A stretch of 64,000 bases of DNA from Brachypterus glaber (taxonomy: Eukaryota > Arthropoda > Insecta > Coleoptera > Kateretidae). Below the pieces are notes generated by a model, which was not told the origin of the DNA, made no database searches, and was given only the letters and a program-made list of their open reading frames with translations. Made by a program: the position numbers and the translations under genes. Of this stretch, positions 45,652-57,118 are shown in pieces. The first letter of the stretch is position 1. Each line of letters starts with the position of its first letter. The DNA is taken from the NCBI GenBank assembly GCA_958510825.1, contig OY294047.1, forward strand, positions 48,405,365-48,469,364. The letters are read 5' to 3'.

Positions 45652-46299
45652 GTTGTAATTGTAACCTAAAAATTTGACGTTTTCCTTGTGTTTACGTTTG
45701 TAAAATATGTAGAATATGCTAATTTAGTGTGAGTGTATGAAGAATAAACCAAAAAAGTACCTTTTTCAATACCATACAAAATAACTTAGTATAACCATTT
45801 TTTTATGTAACTTTCTCTTTTTTTTTTGTAGCGACCGTCAATCATTGTCAAAGACAAAAAATGTCACAATATTTTATATGTTAAAAGGTACGAGTTTTTA
45901 ACCCATAATGTAGCTTAAATATCGCGGGAATTTTAAACTACTATCTTGCATAATTGGACGGACTATAATACCAAGACGTCCTTCACTTCCAGGCCGCGCT
46001 ACTGGACCATCTAGTTGGCTTTGATATGGCCCACTAAGGCCTAACAACGCTGGTACGCCAACATAAAGAAAAAATTACTAAAAATATTACTAAGAATTTG
46101 TTATTGTCAGTTTGACAGTTTTATATTTTGAGACTTAATCGTATTATGATTATAAAGTGATGATATGATTAAAAAATGTGGATGCAATTTTAAAAATGTT
46201 ATTGTATGAGTTTTGCCTTTAAATATCCTAATTCGAAACGTTATGAAAAGAAAAGTGAATAGGCAACCATTAATACACCTTCATAATTTATTAAAGTTT
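45652..46299. other. Spacer with a GC-richer coding-like patch on the minus strand
   Basis: Between 45898 and about 46066 the minus strand is open and reads GVPALLGLSGPYQS, then GPVARPGSEGRLGI, loosely like collagen Gly-X-Y triplets with interruptions. Flanks are AT-rich. It is too short and irregular to call a gene; a decayed exon or chance are both possible. Confidence 0.25.
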
Positions 46300-46873
46300 A
46301 AAAGTCTGTATCTCCAAAACGTTATATTCTAGCAAAAAACTGTATATAGCATTTTTCTATGGGGCTTAAAACAGCTTTCATTTCAAATATATTTTGTTAA
46401 AATCGGGTTATAAATAAGTGAGATATGCTAAAAAAAAACGTTTTGCTTCTTTAAACGCCAATATTTGGAAAACAGTGCATTTCAGGAAAAAATAGTTTGT
46501 TACATTTTTTGACCAATTTAAAATTATCTTTCATATAAGTGTTCAATTAATATAATACAATAATAATTACCTTCATTATAACCAAGAAACGCTAAAAATA
46601 GGAGTTTTACCCCATTCTTACCCCCTTACTCCAAATGGTTTACCCCTAAAATTTAATCAGCTTTTCGAAATACGTTAAGAAACAATATGCAAAAAACCGC
46701 TTGTTGATATCTTATTTAGAAATGGAGTTATCGAGTTTACAGACAGAGACAGACAGACGTACGAATTTTGTTTTTATTAATTTCGACACAGAAAGGTCTA
46801 AAACGTCGAGAAATGTGAAAAAAATGGACTTTTCGGCGAAGATTTCAATACATCGGCACTCTTAGTGCCGATT
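46300..46873. mobile_element. TCGGCAC-ended repeat element, copy 2
   Basis: Matches 24481-24860 and the right end of 24412-25461: CTGTATCTCCAAAACG, TTAAACGCCAATAT, ACCAATTTAAAATTATCTTT, TACCCCCTTAC, ACAGACAGACG, TTTCAATACATCGGCACT, ending in the short hairpin CGGCACTCTTAGTGCCG. Non-coding. The left end is not sharply defined. Confidence 0.75.
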
Positions 46874-47170
46874 TAAATATTTTTTCTTCTGGCGTTTTTA
46901 TTATACCGCGTATACTGTTTTTGCCAAAGTTTAGTTTTTTCTTCTTTGTTGGCTGGGCTGATTTTGCAGCTTGTTTCAATCTGCTTCGGTGCATATATAC
47001 ACCGGTGCTCAGGAGGGCGAGTGCGGGGTCCACCCGCCCCCGAAATCCCGAGTTTCATTTCCTACAGGTATGTTTAAACGTTTCCAACGATTCCGTTCCC
47101 ATTAGATCCGCTTTTCGCAAAACTGAACGTCCAATTAACTTTGCGCGTCCATGTAAAACTGGAAAATAGT
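46874..47170. other. GC-rich patch of unknown nature
   Basis: Around 46990-47060 the sequence is GC-rich (GGAGGGCGAGTGCGGGGTCC), followed at 47066/47067 by CCTACAG|GTATGT, an acceptor fused to a donor-like string. Frames exist on both strands (46921-47169 plus; 46845-47033 and 46873-47058 minus) but none shows a family. It could be an exon or promoter remnant; I cannot decide. Confidence 0.3.
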
Positions 47171-48283
47171 TACAATTTTACAGTGTTCGTTTAATATAAA
47201 GCCAAGTTTTTTAAATAAAAAAAGCTTTTACAGAGACCTAGATAGTTTAGAAAGCTTTAACATCAAAATTTTACTTTATAATCTGAACAAAATCAAAATT
47301 TGTCTACCAGTAATTTGTTGGTGCAAAAAAAAGTCTTTAACTTCTTCTGTTTATTAGTAAGGCATTTTTTGCTATATAATGTGAAATTTTCAAATTGATA
47401 AATACGATAACTCTAAAAATATTATTTTTTATGTCGATTTTTATTTTGAGCGGAACATGTTTTGATGAGTGACTTCACGAAAATTTGCCGCCTTAAGGCT
47501 CCATCTTTAGAACTTTAAATATGACTATGATCCTTCATATGGAAGGTTTTTTGATTCTGGTTTCAAAAATGTTTTGTTTTTGAAAATTACATGTATACAT
47601 TAGCGGTTCTCGAGTTATTCATTTCTTTCAAATTGATATCTTTTTTTTTACTTTTTTTTACTTTTTTCATTTGTGTTTGAAAAACAAAAAAATTCTAAAC
47701 CTTTTTTTTATGAAAAAATTAGTTTTTACCTCTTTGAACGCCTTACACTGTTCCGATTATTTTTATTTAAAAAAAATCCCCCGAGAACTTTTGATAAGGA
47801 ACCCATGGTCTTTATTTCAAAGAGTTCTCAAGTTATCCTGGCCCCTGGGGTGGTCACTTTCCCTAAAAGACAGAACTTTTTTCGCCAAAATCGTCTATGT
47901 TTGCCCAGGGAAGCTAAACGTGATAAATACATAGTATAAAATTGCATGACCATCAATTCGTGTAAATTGTAGTTGTCAGAAGAAGATATGTCGGTAGTTT
48001 CCTTCGACCTTGAAACCCCCCATAATGCATTATGGGGGATGTACCGCCAATAGACAACAGATAATTGCTATTAATGAGTACGTTTAACTTTTAATAGATA
48101 ATATAATTATTGCATTAATGCAACTAAAACGATGGTAGTTATCCTGTCACATGGTAGCAGAACAGATAATAGGTCGTATTTCATAATGGGTACGTTAAAT
48201 GGTTTAGAAATTGTGGTACAGTCAATAAAAACCTGTCAGTTGTTTATGGACTTTGCAAGCTTTATATTGAGGTTATTAACTCA
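47171..48283. other. AT-rich DNA with a 23-bp perfect palindrome
   Basis: CCCCCATAATGCATTATGGGGG lies near 48018-48039. The stretch 47390-47930 has the look of a decayed high-copy repeat, but no ends were found. Frames at 47671-47939 overlap in two phases and are not genes. Confidence 0.4.
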
Positions 48284-48812
48284 TTAACCGAGTTCCAAAA
48301 AAGGAGGAGGTTATCAATTCGACGTGTGACTTTGTTTTTTTTTATGTTTGTTCCCGCATAACTTTGGAACGAATGAACGGAATTTGATGAAACTTTTTAC
48401 AAATTAAAGAGGGCATTCGTGAGGTGGTCCCGTTTTAATTCGACGCTTGGATAATGCCGGGTAAGCCGGATAATTAAGATAAATACGCAATTTAACTTAA
48501 AAACGGCTTAATTAGGTTCTACTACCGGCCAAATTTTTAGAGAAATATCGGATAACTCGGATAAGCCGGATAACTTGATTAAGGGGTCACTTAAATTTTA
48601 CGGCACACTGAAAATCTTTTAAATGCCGCTAAACTTGATTCTCTGGACCTGTAATATTAAAATACCAAGAGAAAATGATAAATGTTGTGATTTTACCAAA
48701 AGGCGTTGTTTGATTATTACTTAACGCTTAAAGTTTAACAAGATTTTCTTTAGTATTTCGTTTAAAATAAGGTTGGTCGGATTCTTGGGCGCTGAAATGA
48801 AAATATTACTTG

Positions 48813-50235
48813 CCGAGATGGAAGGACAACTATAATTTAGTTTAGATGACGTTACAAATCTACAAGTTCTGTGTCTCTAAAAAGTAAAAAATAAAAACTT
48901 TTCGCAAAAAAAATAAACCGACTTCTGTCTCTAAAAAGTAAAAAATAAAAAATTATCCGGTGCCAATTCGCACCAGTTCCTGTTCTATGGCCCTACTTTT
49001 GCATAGCAAATATTTTGGTTGATTGATCTTTATAGATTTTGTAATGAATTCATAAAAAACTGTCTACTTTAATTGGGTTGGAAATTAGACCTCAGATTCA
49101 CAGGTATTTTAATCTATAATCAAAGTCGTCATGGTTAATTTGCAGATAATTTTAAATTGCCATGTTTCAGTTTTATCGTGATCGTTTTTCTACGGGTACT
49201 TATCATAACATACTGATATAGATTAATCAAAAATACAGGTGACATATTATTTGCCAGAAGCCTAAAAAGGCTTAACTTATCTGTCCAAATCAGATCTTTA
49301 AGCAAAATTAGCAATTTATTTTTGGCAACTCTTATTAAAGTTTTGTAATTACTTATAGGTTATAGATATATCAAAAAGTGCGGTTTTTTATGCTAAAACT
49401 ACACACAATACACCTCTTGCATCGATTTCTTCTAAAAATACTTAGTTATATAGTCATATTTTGGACCATTTAGAACTTCAAAAGGGAATTTAACCATCAT
49501 ATTTGGACCGTGATTTGCAATAACATGTTAACTCGCATTGTGAAATAGTAGGTTGTTCATCATTTTGTGATACACTAACAATAAAAGCAAATGCCTAATT
49601 TTCAAAGTTTTAGTCAAAACGTTAAAAATATAATACGAAAGAAGTTCCACAATGTGGGTTCTATTAGAATCCACTTTGCAGGAAGGTTAGTTATCGTATT
49701 CTGTTCCTTGTTGACTGTACTACTGGTTGTAGTTTTTATGTGTGGCAAATGCAGTGTTTAGCACATGCTGTTTTTTTAGTTCTTCCTTTGCCGTTCTGGC
49801 TTTAGGTTTAACAATTGCTGGGTCAGTTGACCAGTAGTTACAAGATGGTAGTTAAGTTTATGGCTTCATTTCCTGTTTCATACGCTTCCAAAACATAATA
49901 GTAAGAATATTAGCCTTAGTTTTAAGCATTTTGGCAACGTTACAAGAAAAATTCACAATCCTAATCAAAAATATTAAAACTAAACTAACAATTACAGATA
50001 TATTGTAAATTTTAAAAGGATTTGTTATCTATTATTTTATGTTTTTGATACAATTAGTTGTTAAGCATTTCTTGTATTAACAATTATAGAGAGCGTACGA
50101 TTTCATCTACTCAGATGGAGTTACACAAGGATCTTTTGCATTAACTTTTAAACTAGGATTATCTACACTAAACTGAGTTTTAATCCAAGTTTAAAGTCCA
50201 AACCATCGTTCGTGCGAGTGACCATATGTCTTCTA
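48813..50235. other. Interior of the 4.2-kb element, left part
   Basis: Contains a direct repeat TCTCTAAAAAGTAAAAAATA at 48873 and 48928, the second after AAACCGACTTCTG. The rest is AT-rich without frames. Confidence 0.4.
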
Positions 50236-50236
50236 C

Positions 50237-50339
50237 TCCCTTTCTTCTTCTTCTTCTTCTTCTTCTTCTTCTTCTTCTTCTTCTTCTTCTTCTTCTTCTT
50301 CTTCTTCTTCTTCTTCTTCTTCTTCTTCTTCTTCTTCTT
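50237..50339 (+). repeat. (TTC)n microsatellite
   Basis: About 34 uninterrupted TTC units. The poly-Phe frame at 50212-50406 is this repeat translated and is not a gene. Confidence 0.97.
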
Positions 50340-50344
50340 TTTTT

Positions 50345-51050
50345 CGTACCCCTTTTCTGTTGTTTTGTACGACTGTGCCAGTTACTATAGTAGTAGGAAA
50401 AAATAGTTATTAAAAAAGATAAGGATAAATAAATGGAACAATTTAATGTAAAAAGTGGTAATATATATTATCAATCTTAGCGTGTATTACATTAATTCAT
50501 TGGCGGCGCCGCGTGGGGTGTGATTAAACAGATAATCCCGTAATAAAATCCATTACTCCCCGTCACGAATTCACTCAGTTGTATCCATTTGCAATTTGTA
50601 CAGATTTGAAGATTTATACGACACTGCCTGATAAGCAGAAAAACCCTGAAAACTTTTATATAATACAAGTTAAATAAAGAGATCAATACATTTTTGTTAG
50701 TTGATAAGGTATGCTGCTTTTGAGATAATTTCTTTTTTCTACGATCTTTGGTAATGCCTGTTTCTGTACTTATTTTTGTTTTGTAAACGTTATAGCGTGC
50801 GTAATATTGCCAAAGTCACGGTTAGGGGATTTTGACTCTTTTTATTGTTTTGTATTTTTTGTTGTTGATACTTTTATATAAAAAAATTCTTTTGTTTAAA
50901 GCCAACTTTATAGTTGTTGGATGTCATTTTACTTGGCAATTCCAAAAAACGGTTTTTGCGTTTTAAAAAAGTGTAGTTTGCTTTTATAAAACGTACGATA
51001 TCTATAATACTTTAAATTTTATCTAATATTACTAATTTTTAACAACTTAA
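50345..51050. other. Interior of the 4.2-kb element, middle part
   Basis: The minus frame at 50492-50686 has no family features. Otherwise AT-rich. Confidence 0.4.
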
Positions 51051-51056
51051 GCTAAA

Positions 51057-51339
51057 ATGTCAAACGAAAGCGACGACGAATACACTGCCAAAGTAGTTGA
51101 ACAGGCCAAGTTTCATTCTTTCCTAATACTGTAATTTTCTTGTGGACGGCAGAAAAGTCGACACTCCGTTTTCATCTCCGAATCGTAACCGCAAGCGACC
51201 TCAGCTCCACATCATCCGATTTGATGAATTGGAATCCTTTTTGTTTCCAAGTGGAAATGTATTATCCCTCGAGAAGGATTTATTAATCAACTTAGGAAGG
51301 GAAGTCGGTGGTAATGGAGAAAACCTAGGTTATTTGTAA
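51057..51339 (+). pseudogene. Broken coding-like remnant inside the 4.2-kb element (unrecognised)
   Basis: ATG at 51057 opens MSNESDDEYTAKVVEQAKFH then SFLIL and a stop at 51132-51134. In another frame the sequence continues NFLVDGRKVDTPF, SPNRNRKRPQLHIIRFDELE, SFLFPSGNVLSLEKD, stop at 51337-51339. An acidic start followed by a basic patch, with more balanced codon use than the flanks, looks like a former nuclear protein with one frameshift near 51130. It may be the transposase start of the host element or a captured gene fragment. No family recognised. Confidence 0.4.
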
Positions 51340-51933
51340 TATTAGATTTATCAAATATTATTATAATAAAGTTAATTTTTTATTATGTTTAATAACAGAA
51401 AAAAAAATAAGCGAATAAGGCTAATAAGGCTATACTTAGTTCACCATATACATATAACTACAGGGTTTGGACTTGCACTCAGGTCAAATACTCATTGGGC
51501 ATACTACCAGCTGTGCCAAACGACACAAATAAAATTTTTGTCCAACAATTTTTAAAATTCTTACAACAGATAGGTTCAGGCCCGTAACTGGGGGGTGCTA
51601 GGTTGTGTTCAGCACCCCCTGGCATGATTTTGAGCACCCCCTAACAAAATAAGCTTCAAGGGCCCCCACAGAGGTTGCTTAAGTCCAGTTGGTAAAATTG
51701 AGTGACAGATTTCGTAAAATGTAAGTTGAAAAAATTGAGGAGTCAAGGGAAACTGGTCAGTAAATTGTTTACTTGGGAAAATTTGGAAAGGTTGGGATTT
51801 TTTCAGAGGTGATGACCTTTTTTTAAGTCATCAAAATTTCAGTGTCAGGGGTAAAGCTGTTTTTTTAATTATGGAAATTTCTCAATTTTAAATTTTTTAG
51901 TTGGGAAATATTTGCTCTGCCCCCTTTCTAAAA
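51340..51933. other. Interior of the 4.2-kb element, right part
   Basis: Contains GGGGGTGCTAGGTTGTGTTC and AGCACCCCCT strings near 51590-51645, like parts of another repeat, but no pair of ends was found. Confidence 0.4.
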
Positions 51934-52476
51934 AATAAAAGTAATATTTTTATTTCAGTGCCCAAGAGCCTAACCAACCTTATTTTAAACGAAATACTAA
52001 AGAAAATCTTGTTAAACTTTAAGCGTTAAGTAATAATCAAAACGCCTTTTGGTAAAATCACAACATTTATCATTTTCTTTTGGTATTTTAATATTACAGG
52101 TCCCGAGAATCAAGTTTAGCGGCATTTAAAAGATTTTCAGTGTGCCGTAACATTTAAGTGACCCCTTAATCAAGTTATCCGGCTTATCCGAGTTATCCGA
52201 TATTTTTCTAAAAATTTGGCTGGTAGTAGAACCAAATTAAGCCGTTTTTAAGTGAAATTGCGTTAAAATGATTAGATTTATCTTAATTATCCGGCTTACT
52301 CGGCATTATTTGAGCATCAAATTAAAACGGGATCACCTCATGAATGTCCTCTTTAAGTTGCAAAAAGTTTCATCAAATTCCGTTCATTCGTTCCAAAGTT
52401 TTGCGGGAACAAACACAAAAAAAAAACAAAGTCACAGGTCGAATTGATAACCTCCTCCTTTTTGGAAGTCGATTAA

Positions 52477-54249
52477 AACGTGTAGAACTTTTTGTTATAG
52501 CGTATAAGGTATTAATATTGCTACTCAATTATTTACTAAAAAAAAACTAAGATACTTTATTTAAAAAAGATATTTAGCTTCATAAATATTTTGCAATCAA
52601 AACTAGATTATGCATTTTCCCTTTTATATCGTTTACTTATACCGGTTATGAAGTTATTACCAAGTTATTACGTTATATTACGATGAATTCCGAGAAAGAA
52701 AGAAAACAGATTAAACCCTAATCGTTATTATTTCGCTCACGATGAACAATTTAGTGGAATAAAAGTAATTTTCTCTCCAAGGAAATAATTATTAAAACTG
52801 GGGTGAAATATAATAAAATTGTTATTATCTAAAGCTGAGTTCATAAAAATCCGAAGCTCTTGCTCTAAAGAGTAATATAAAAACGAACAAGGATAGATTT
52901 GATTTAAAAATGGGATGAAATTAAAATAAAAAAAACTAAGCGGCTCTTTTAAGGATATTATTAACATAGTTAATATTTCTGGCATAACACTTTCCAGAAT
53001 ATTTAGTAGCCTTTCAAAAGTCAGTCTTTTTTACAGTTCTAGAAGAAAGTGACCTACGCGGAGTAGGTTCGGTTGCTGCGTATAGAAAAGTAGACTTTCT
53101 AAATTTTATTTTTTAACTGTTATTTATTTGTTTAAATAATATTTTGTTTATGTGAGTGTTTACTGTTAGTGACAATGACTAATATTTGGCTTTGATTCTC
53201 TGTTCGAAAACAACGAAAATCCATAGTCGAAACGTCACAGCAAAATTAGATAACAATTTTAGTCAGATCTAAAGCCCTATTCCCCAAAAATAAAAAAGTT
53301 TATAAGATTAAAGAACTTTAAAACGTGCAGTGACTAATAATAATCAACTCGTACTATGCTAGCAAGCTGCTGAGATCCTTTGAGCGAATTATACCAAAAT
53401 TGCACCCGAATAGATAGATATGATCTACCCTCCGTACCACGCTCTCGCAAAGAAGTCACTAAACGTTTCATTGGAACTATAGTATAAATCAATTTATTGC
53501 AGACTCTTTATTAACGTTCTAGCCTGTGCTACAGTCTTTATCTTTTCAAAATGCTTTATTGTTATTGGTGCAGCAGAATTCTAGAAGTAGAGCTGCAAAT
53601 GGACTTTGTGCCAGAACGCGCGGTAATTTAATTTAAAAGGTGGATAATTTGCGGCCGATATGTCAAGATGCGCAATTATTTCGTGGCCGTCTGCGACCGT
53701 TATTAATGCCAGTCGAATCGCCGCAATTATCGTTGACAATAACAGTCGGAGGACATTTTATACAAGTTGTTTTTTCCTGGCTGAATATGTATTAAATTAC
53801 ATTCTAAATAAGCTATTTTCAAATTGACACGTTCTGAAACAGTATTTTTTTGTGCTAAAAGCCCAAAAAAGGTGTCAAAAAGAGATTTCTAGCAACTTAT
53901 TCTTAACGATTCATAATTACACTAAATATTTTGGGGCCAAGGGGTAAAAACATTCTTTTAAAAGTGCACTTGACATATCGGCAGGTTAGAGTTACTAAGT
54001 TGTATGTGCACTGTGCATTGCAAATACAATATTGTTTCTCTAACCTAACGATATGACAGACCTAAATTTTTGATTAAATGAAAATTTATAAAATATCTTT
54101 TAACATTAATATGTTTTAGACGAGGGGGTAGAAGGCTGAAACCGTTACAAAAAAGTGTCCCAAAATTATGTGGTGCCTACGTTATTAGGCCATAGGCCAC
54201 ATGCCACATACTACAAACATAAAGTGATCTGGTTAGCGCTTGCTTCGAT

Positions 54250-54253
<4 letters not shown>
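52477..54253. other. Unique-looking DNA with a conserved-looking GC-richer block
   Basis: At about 53620-53765 the composition becomes balanced (GCGGCCGATATGTCAAGATG, TTTCGTGGCCGTCTGCGACC, GAATCGCCGCAATTATCG) without an open frame. This looks like a conserved non-coding element rather than a gene. The minus frame at 52737-52985 has no family. Confidence 0.4.

Positions 54254-54305
<52 letters not shown>
54254..54305. repeat. (TA)n microsatellite
   Basis: About 25 uninterrupted TA units. Confidence 0.97.
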
Positions 54306-54307
<2 letters not shown>

Positions 54308-54496
54308 TAAACGCGTAGTAGATAGAAAACCGTGTCTCGTAACTGGAGGCTTAAAACATATTAATGTTATCACGGTTTTGCTTTACTGGTATAGTAGAAC
54401 GTTTCTTCCATAATATTTGATTAGAAGTAACTCTAGAACTGGTTTTCCCATTGGCCCCAGAATATTTGTATGTTACTTTGAACTAGCTAAATCTTT
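54306..54496. other. Spacer
   Basis: Nothing recognised between the microsatellite and the inverted repeat copy. Confidence 0.4.
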
Positions 54497-54833
54497 AGTT
54501 ACTTATGGTACTAGTGGGTAAAGTAAGATATTGCCCATGAGAAAATTAACCTGCGAGGCGTCAGCCAAGCAGGTTAATTTTCGAGAGGGCAATATCGGTA
54601 TACATAAGTGCCATACAAGGTTTTATCCAATAAATAGCTTAGGAATTCATATTTTTATTAAAAATTTTAATGACATTTACAAGAAAATAATTTGACAAGT
54701 GACAGTCGAGTGGGTAAAATAAATAATTATCCACTCAATAAAGTAAAAGCCACGCGGGGGTTATTATTGAGTTTATCTATTTAAAATAAAGCTGGTAATT
54801 GTCTTATTATCTGTATGTATTGGATAAAATATA
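54497..54833 (-). mobile_element. Repeat element, inverse copy of 26745-27071
   Basis: Near-identical to 26745-27071 in opposite orientation, 27 kb away, with the same two hairpins. High identity of both copies suggests recent insertion. Confidence 0.85.
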
Positions 54834-55397
54834 TGACGTATGACGGCTAAAAATGTTTTTAAAATCCTGTTCAGGATTTTAGAGTACCCAATTTCAAAAC
54901 CTTTCTTGGGCTTCTAAAGTACAAAGGAACTAAAGATTTAGCTCAGCGGTCTAAGGCATCGATATAGCATTGACACTGTCCTGGACTTAGGGGATGCTTA
55001 ATTAAGTAGAATAGTACGAGGTTAAAAAACAAACATAAACAAACATAAACATTTAGAATCTGGTGATTTAGAAATAACTCAGTTAGAATGTATTTTAACA
55101 TCAATGCAAAATTCTGCTGGCAGAAAATGATTTGTTGAAAATGTTGTCAGTTAGAACTGCCCGATAAAAACGCTTAAACAATGGCTGATTATAATCGTTG
55201 GTTCAGACAGACATCGCCATAAAGTCAACTCCAATTTAGGTAAGAATAACGACTGTCCGTTTGCGGGGGGGGATAATAATGTAGATGGTATTCAAGGACG
55301 AAGGGAAAACAATTACGACATTGTTGGTTACGGTTAAGAAGATATTTGCGATTTTATTGTTGGGATGGGTTAATTTATTCTTAATTGAACTACAATT
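54834..55397. other. Spacer with a tRNA-like A box
   Basis: TTAGCTCAGCGGTCTAAGGC at 54936-54955 matches the D-arm/A-box of tRNAs. No B box or T-arm follows and no cloverleaf forms, so it is a tRNA fragment or a decayed tRNA-derived SINE. The rest is unremarkable. Confidence 0.35.
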
Positions 55398-55495
55398 ATA
55401 AAGAACTTTCACCTTTCGGGTTTAGACCGTGTTAATGGATTTTCAAAGTGAAAATCCATTAACACGGTCTAAACCCGAAAGTGAAAGTTCTTTAT
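55398..55495. repeat. 46-bp-arm hairpin
   Basis: ATAAAGAACTTTCAC and the following 30 bp (TTTCGGGTTTAGACCGTG, TTAATGGATTTTC) are mirrored after a 5-base loop. One unpaired base spoils otherwise perfect arms. Confidence 0.9.
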
Positions 55496-57118
55496 ATCTT
55501 AATGGCCGTGAAAGCTTAAAATCTAAAATGAACTACAATTTTTTAAAATATTTAAGTAAGCAATATCAATGATTGAGTAGAAAATCTTGCATTTATTATA
55601 TTGTAGTCTGGAGATATTGGCTAAACAACCCCATTAATAAAAACACCATCCGAAAAAAAAACTTTTTATTGATAACCCTGATTTCAATCTCCTTAAAAAA
55701 AAACTCAAGACTACTGAAACAAATGGGGCATTTCCGCAAAGAATGATTACCATTTTCGAATTCAGAGGGGTCCAAATAAGTAGAATATACTTTATTTCTA
55801 ACGAAAACAGATTTCCAAAACGTTTTTTTGCCAAAACTAAAAATATATAAAACATCGCCATAGAAAAAAAAACGGTGCATTTCCGCAAAGAACGATTACA
55901 ATTTTCGGGCAATTTTTTTTTTTTTAAGTAGCTGATTTCCTGCAAACGAAAATTAGCCCAAATATTTCAGTTTTAAAATGAAATGCAGCCTGTAAAAATA
56001 AATGTCCCTGTAAATAAAACGGAATTATTATATGTCAAATGATTTGCAATTTTGGCGAAGGCGCAACGATTGCTTTTGTTTTCTCAAATTTTCAATTTTT
56101 CTAAAAACTAAAAAAAAAAAAAAAAACTTTTTACCTCTTTGTTTACGCAATGTATAGTAATACTACTATTTATTTATATTTATATGTCAATAATCTGTCA
56201 AATGAACATCACAAACATTAAATTTCAATTGTAAAATTAATTTAAAAATTAGAACGGTTTTAAATGTATTAATCTTTTCATAACAAACATAATTTCACAT
56301 AAATTTGTCGATACAGGAGTTAAATTCGCCGAGACTGATGTTCCCTCTTTTCACGAATGAAAGAAAACTTGTAAATTTAATAAAAAAAACATAAACAAGT
56401 AATTTAGTTCATTTGACTGTTTTATTACTGTGGAACATTAGAACTAATTAATTTACAAAACTCGTTCAGGCAGAATCTATCGATTTAGAATGACCGTTTT
56501 AAATTCTAGTGGCGATTGGGAAAACAACGTGACTTTCACGCCGAAACGCTAATTATAATTAGGATAAAGTGTATTAACAATTTATCCGTGTTTGAATTGA
56601 GTTTTATCCATTTCTGATGAGGCTAATGTAATTTAATTAAAATTAAACAAGAACTACACAGAAAAGATATATTAAAGTTAATGTAGTACCAACATTACTT
56701 ACTATGTTTGTGAAATTACAGTATGCCCACCCATCTGGAATGAATAAAACCATCAGGGAATTTAGCTAGTCAGGGCGAAATCAGGTAAATACCAGGGTAT
56801 TTTACAAGTTTTTTGGAATTTTATATTCTTTTTCCCGCCAAAAGCTTTATCTCTCGAAATTAGCCTAAAAATTTTACGAAAATGTAACAAAATTATTTCA
56901 ATAATAATGAAAATAGTTATACTGCTTAATTTACAATTTAGTTAGAACTTGTAATAAGCACTTAATAATTAGTATTATTATAGTAACAAATTCTGCTTCT
57001 GGAAGCAAATCTTGCTTATTTGTTTTTTAAAATTTTCTCTGGTAAATCTGAAGAAGTCAGGGAATTTTATTTTGCTACCCAGAAACCATCAACTAATATA
57101 TTGTTTATTTTGTTGCAG
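55496..57118. other. AT-rich DNA, no gene recognised
   Basis: CATTTCCGCAAAGAA is repeated at 55729 and 55876 within an imperfect ~147-bp tandem duplication, which explains the overlapping minus frames at 55596-55945. GGCGAAGGCGCA at about 56056 is shared with 27365. A GC-richer patch at 56480-56560 looks unique. Confidence 0.4.

Larger units (their letters stand above)
48288..52472. mobile_element. 4.2-kb element with ~525-bp inverted arms, TTAA-flanked
   Basis: The left arm (48288-48812) begins CCGAGTTCCAAAAAAGGAGG and the right arm (51934-52472) ends CCTTTTTGGAAGTCGA. They match along their length, including CGGATAACTCGGATAAGCCGG and TTTCGTTTAAAATAAGGTTG. TTAA sits directly outside both ends (48284-48287, 52473-52476), the target used by piggyBac-type elements, although TTAA is frequent in AT-rich DNA. 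The 3.1-kb interior contains a TTC microsatellite and a coding-like remnant (51057-51339) but no intact transposase. The frame at 52344-52550 is arm sequence. Confidence 0.7.

Noticed and set aside
50212..50406. 64-residue poly-Phe frame
   Set aside because: It is the TTC microsatellite translated; the same DNA gives poly-Ser and poly-Leu in other frames.
54930..55005. A functional tRNA gene
   Set aside because: Only an A-box-like string is present; no acceptor stem, anticodon arm or T-arm can be formed.
55596..55945. Two overlapping minus-strand frames of 94 and 103 residues
   Set aside because: They come from two phases of an A/T-rich tandem duplication and share no protein-like features.
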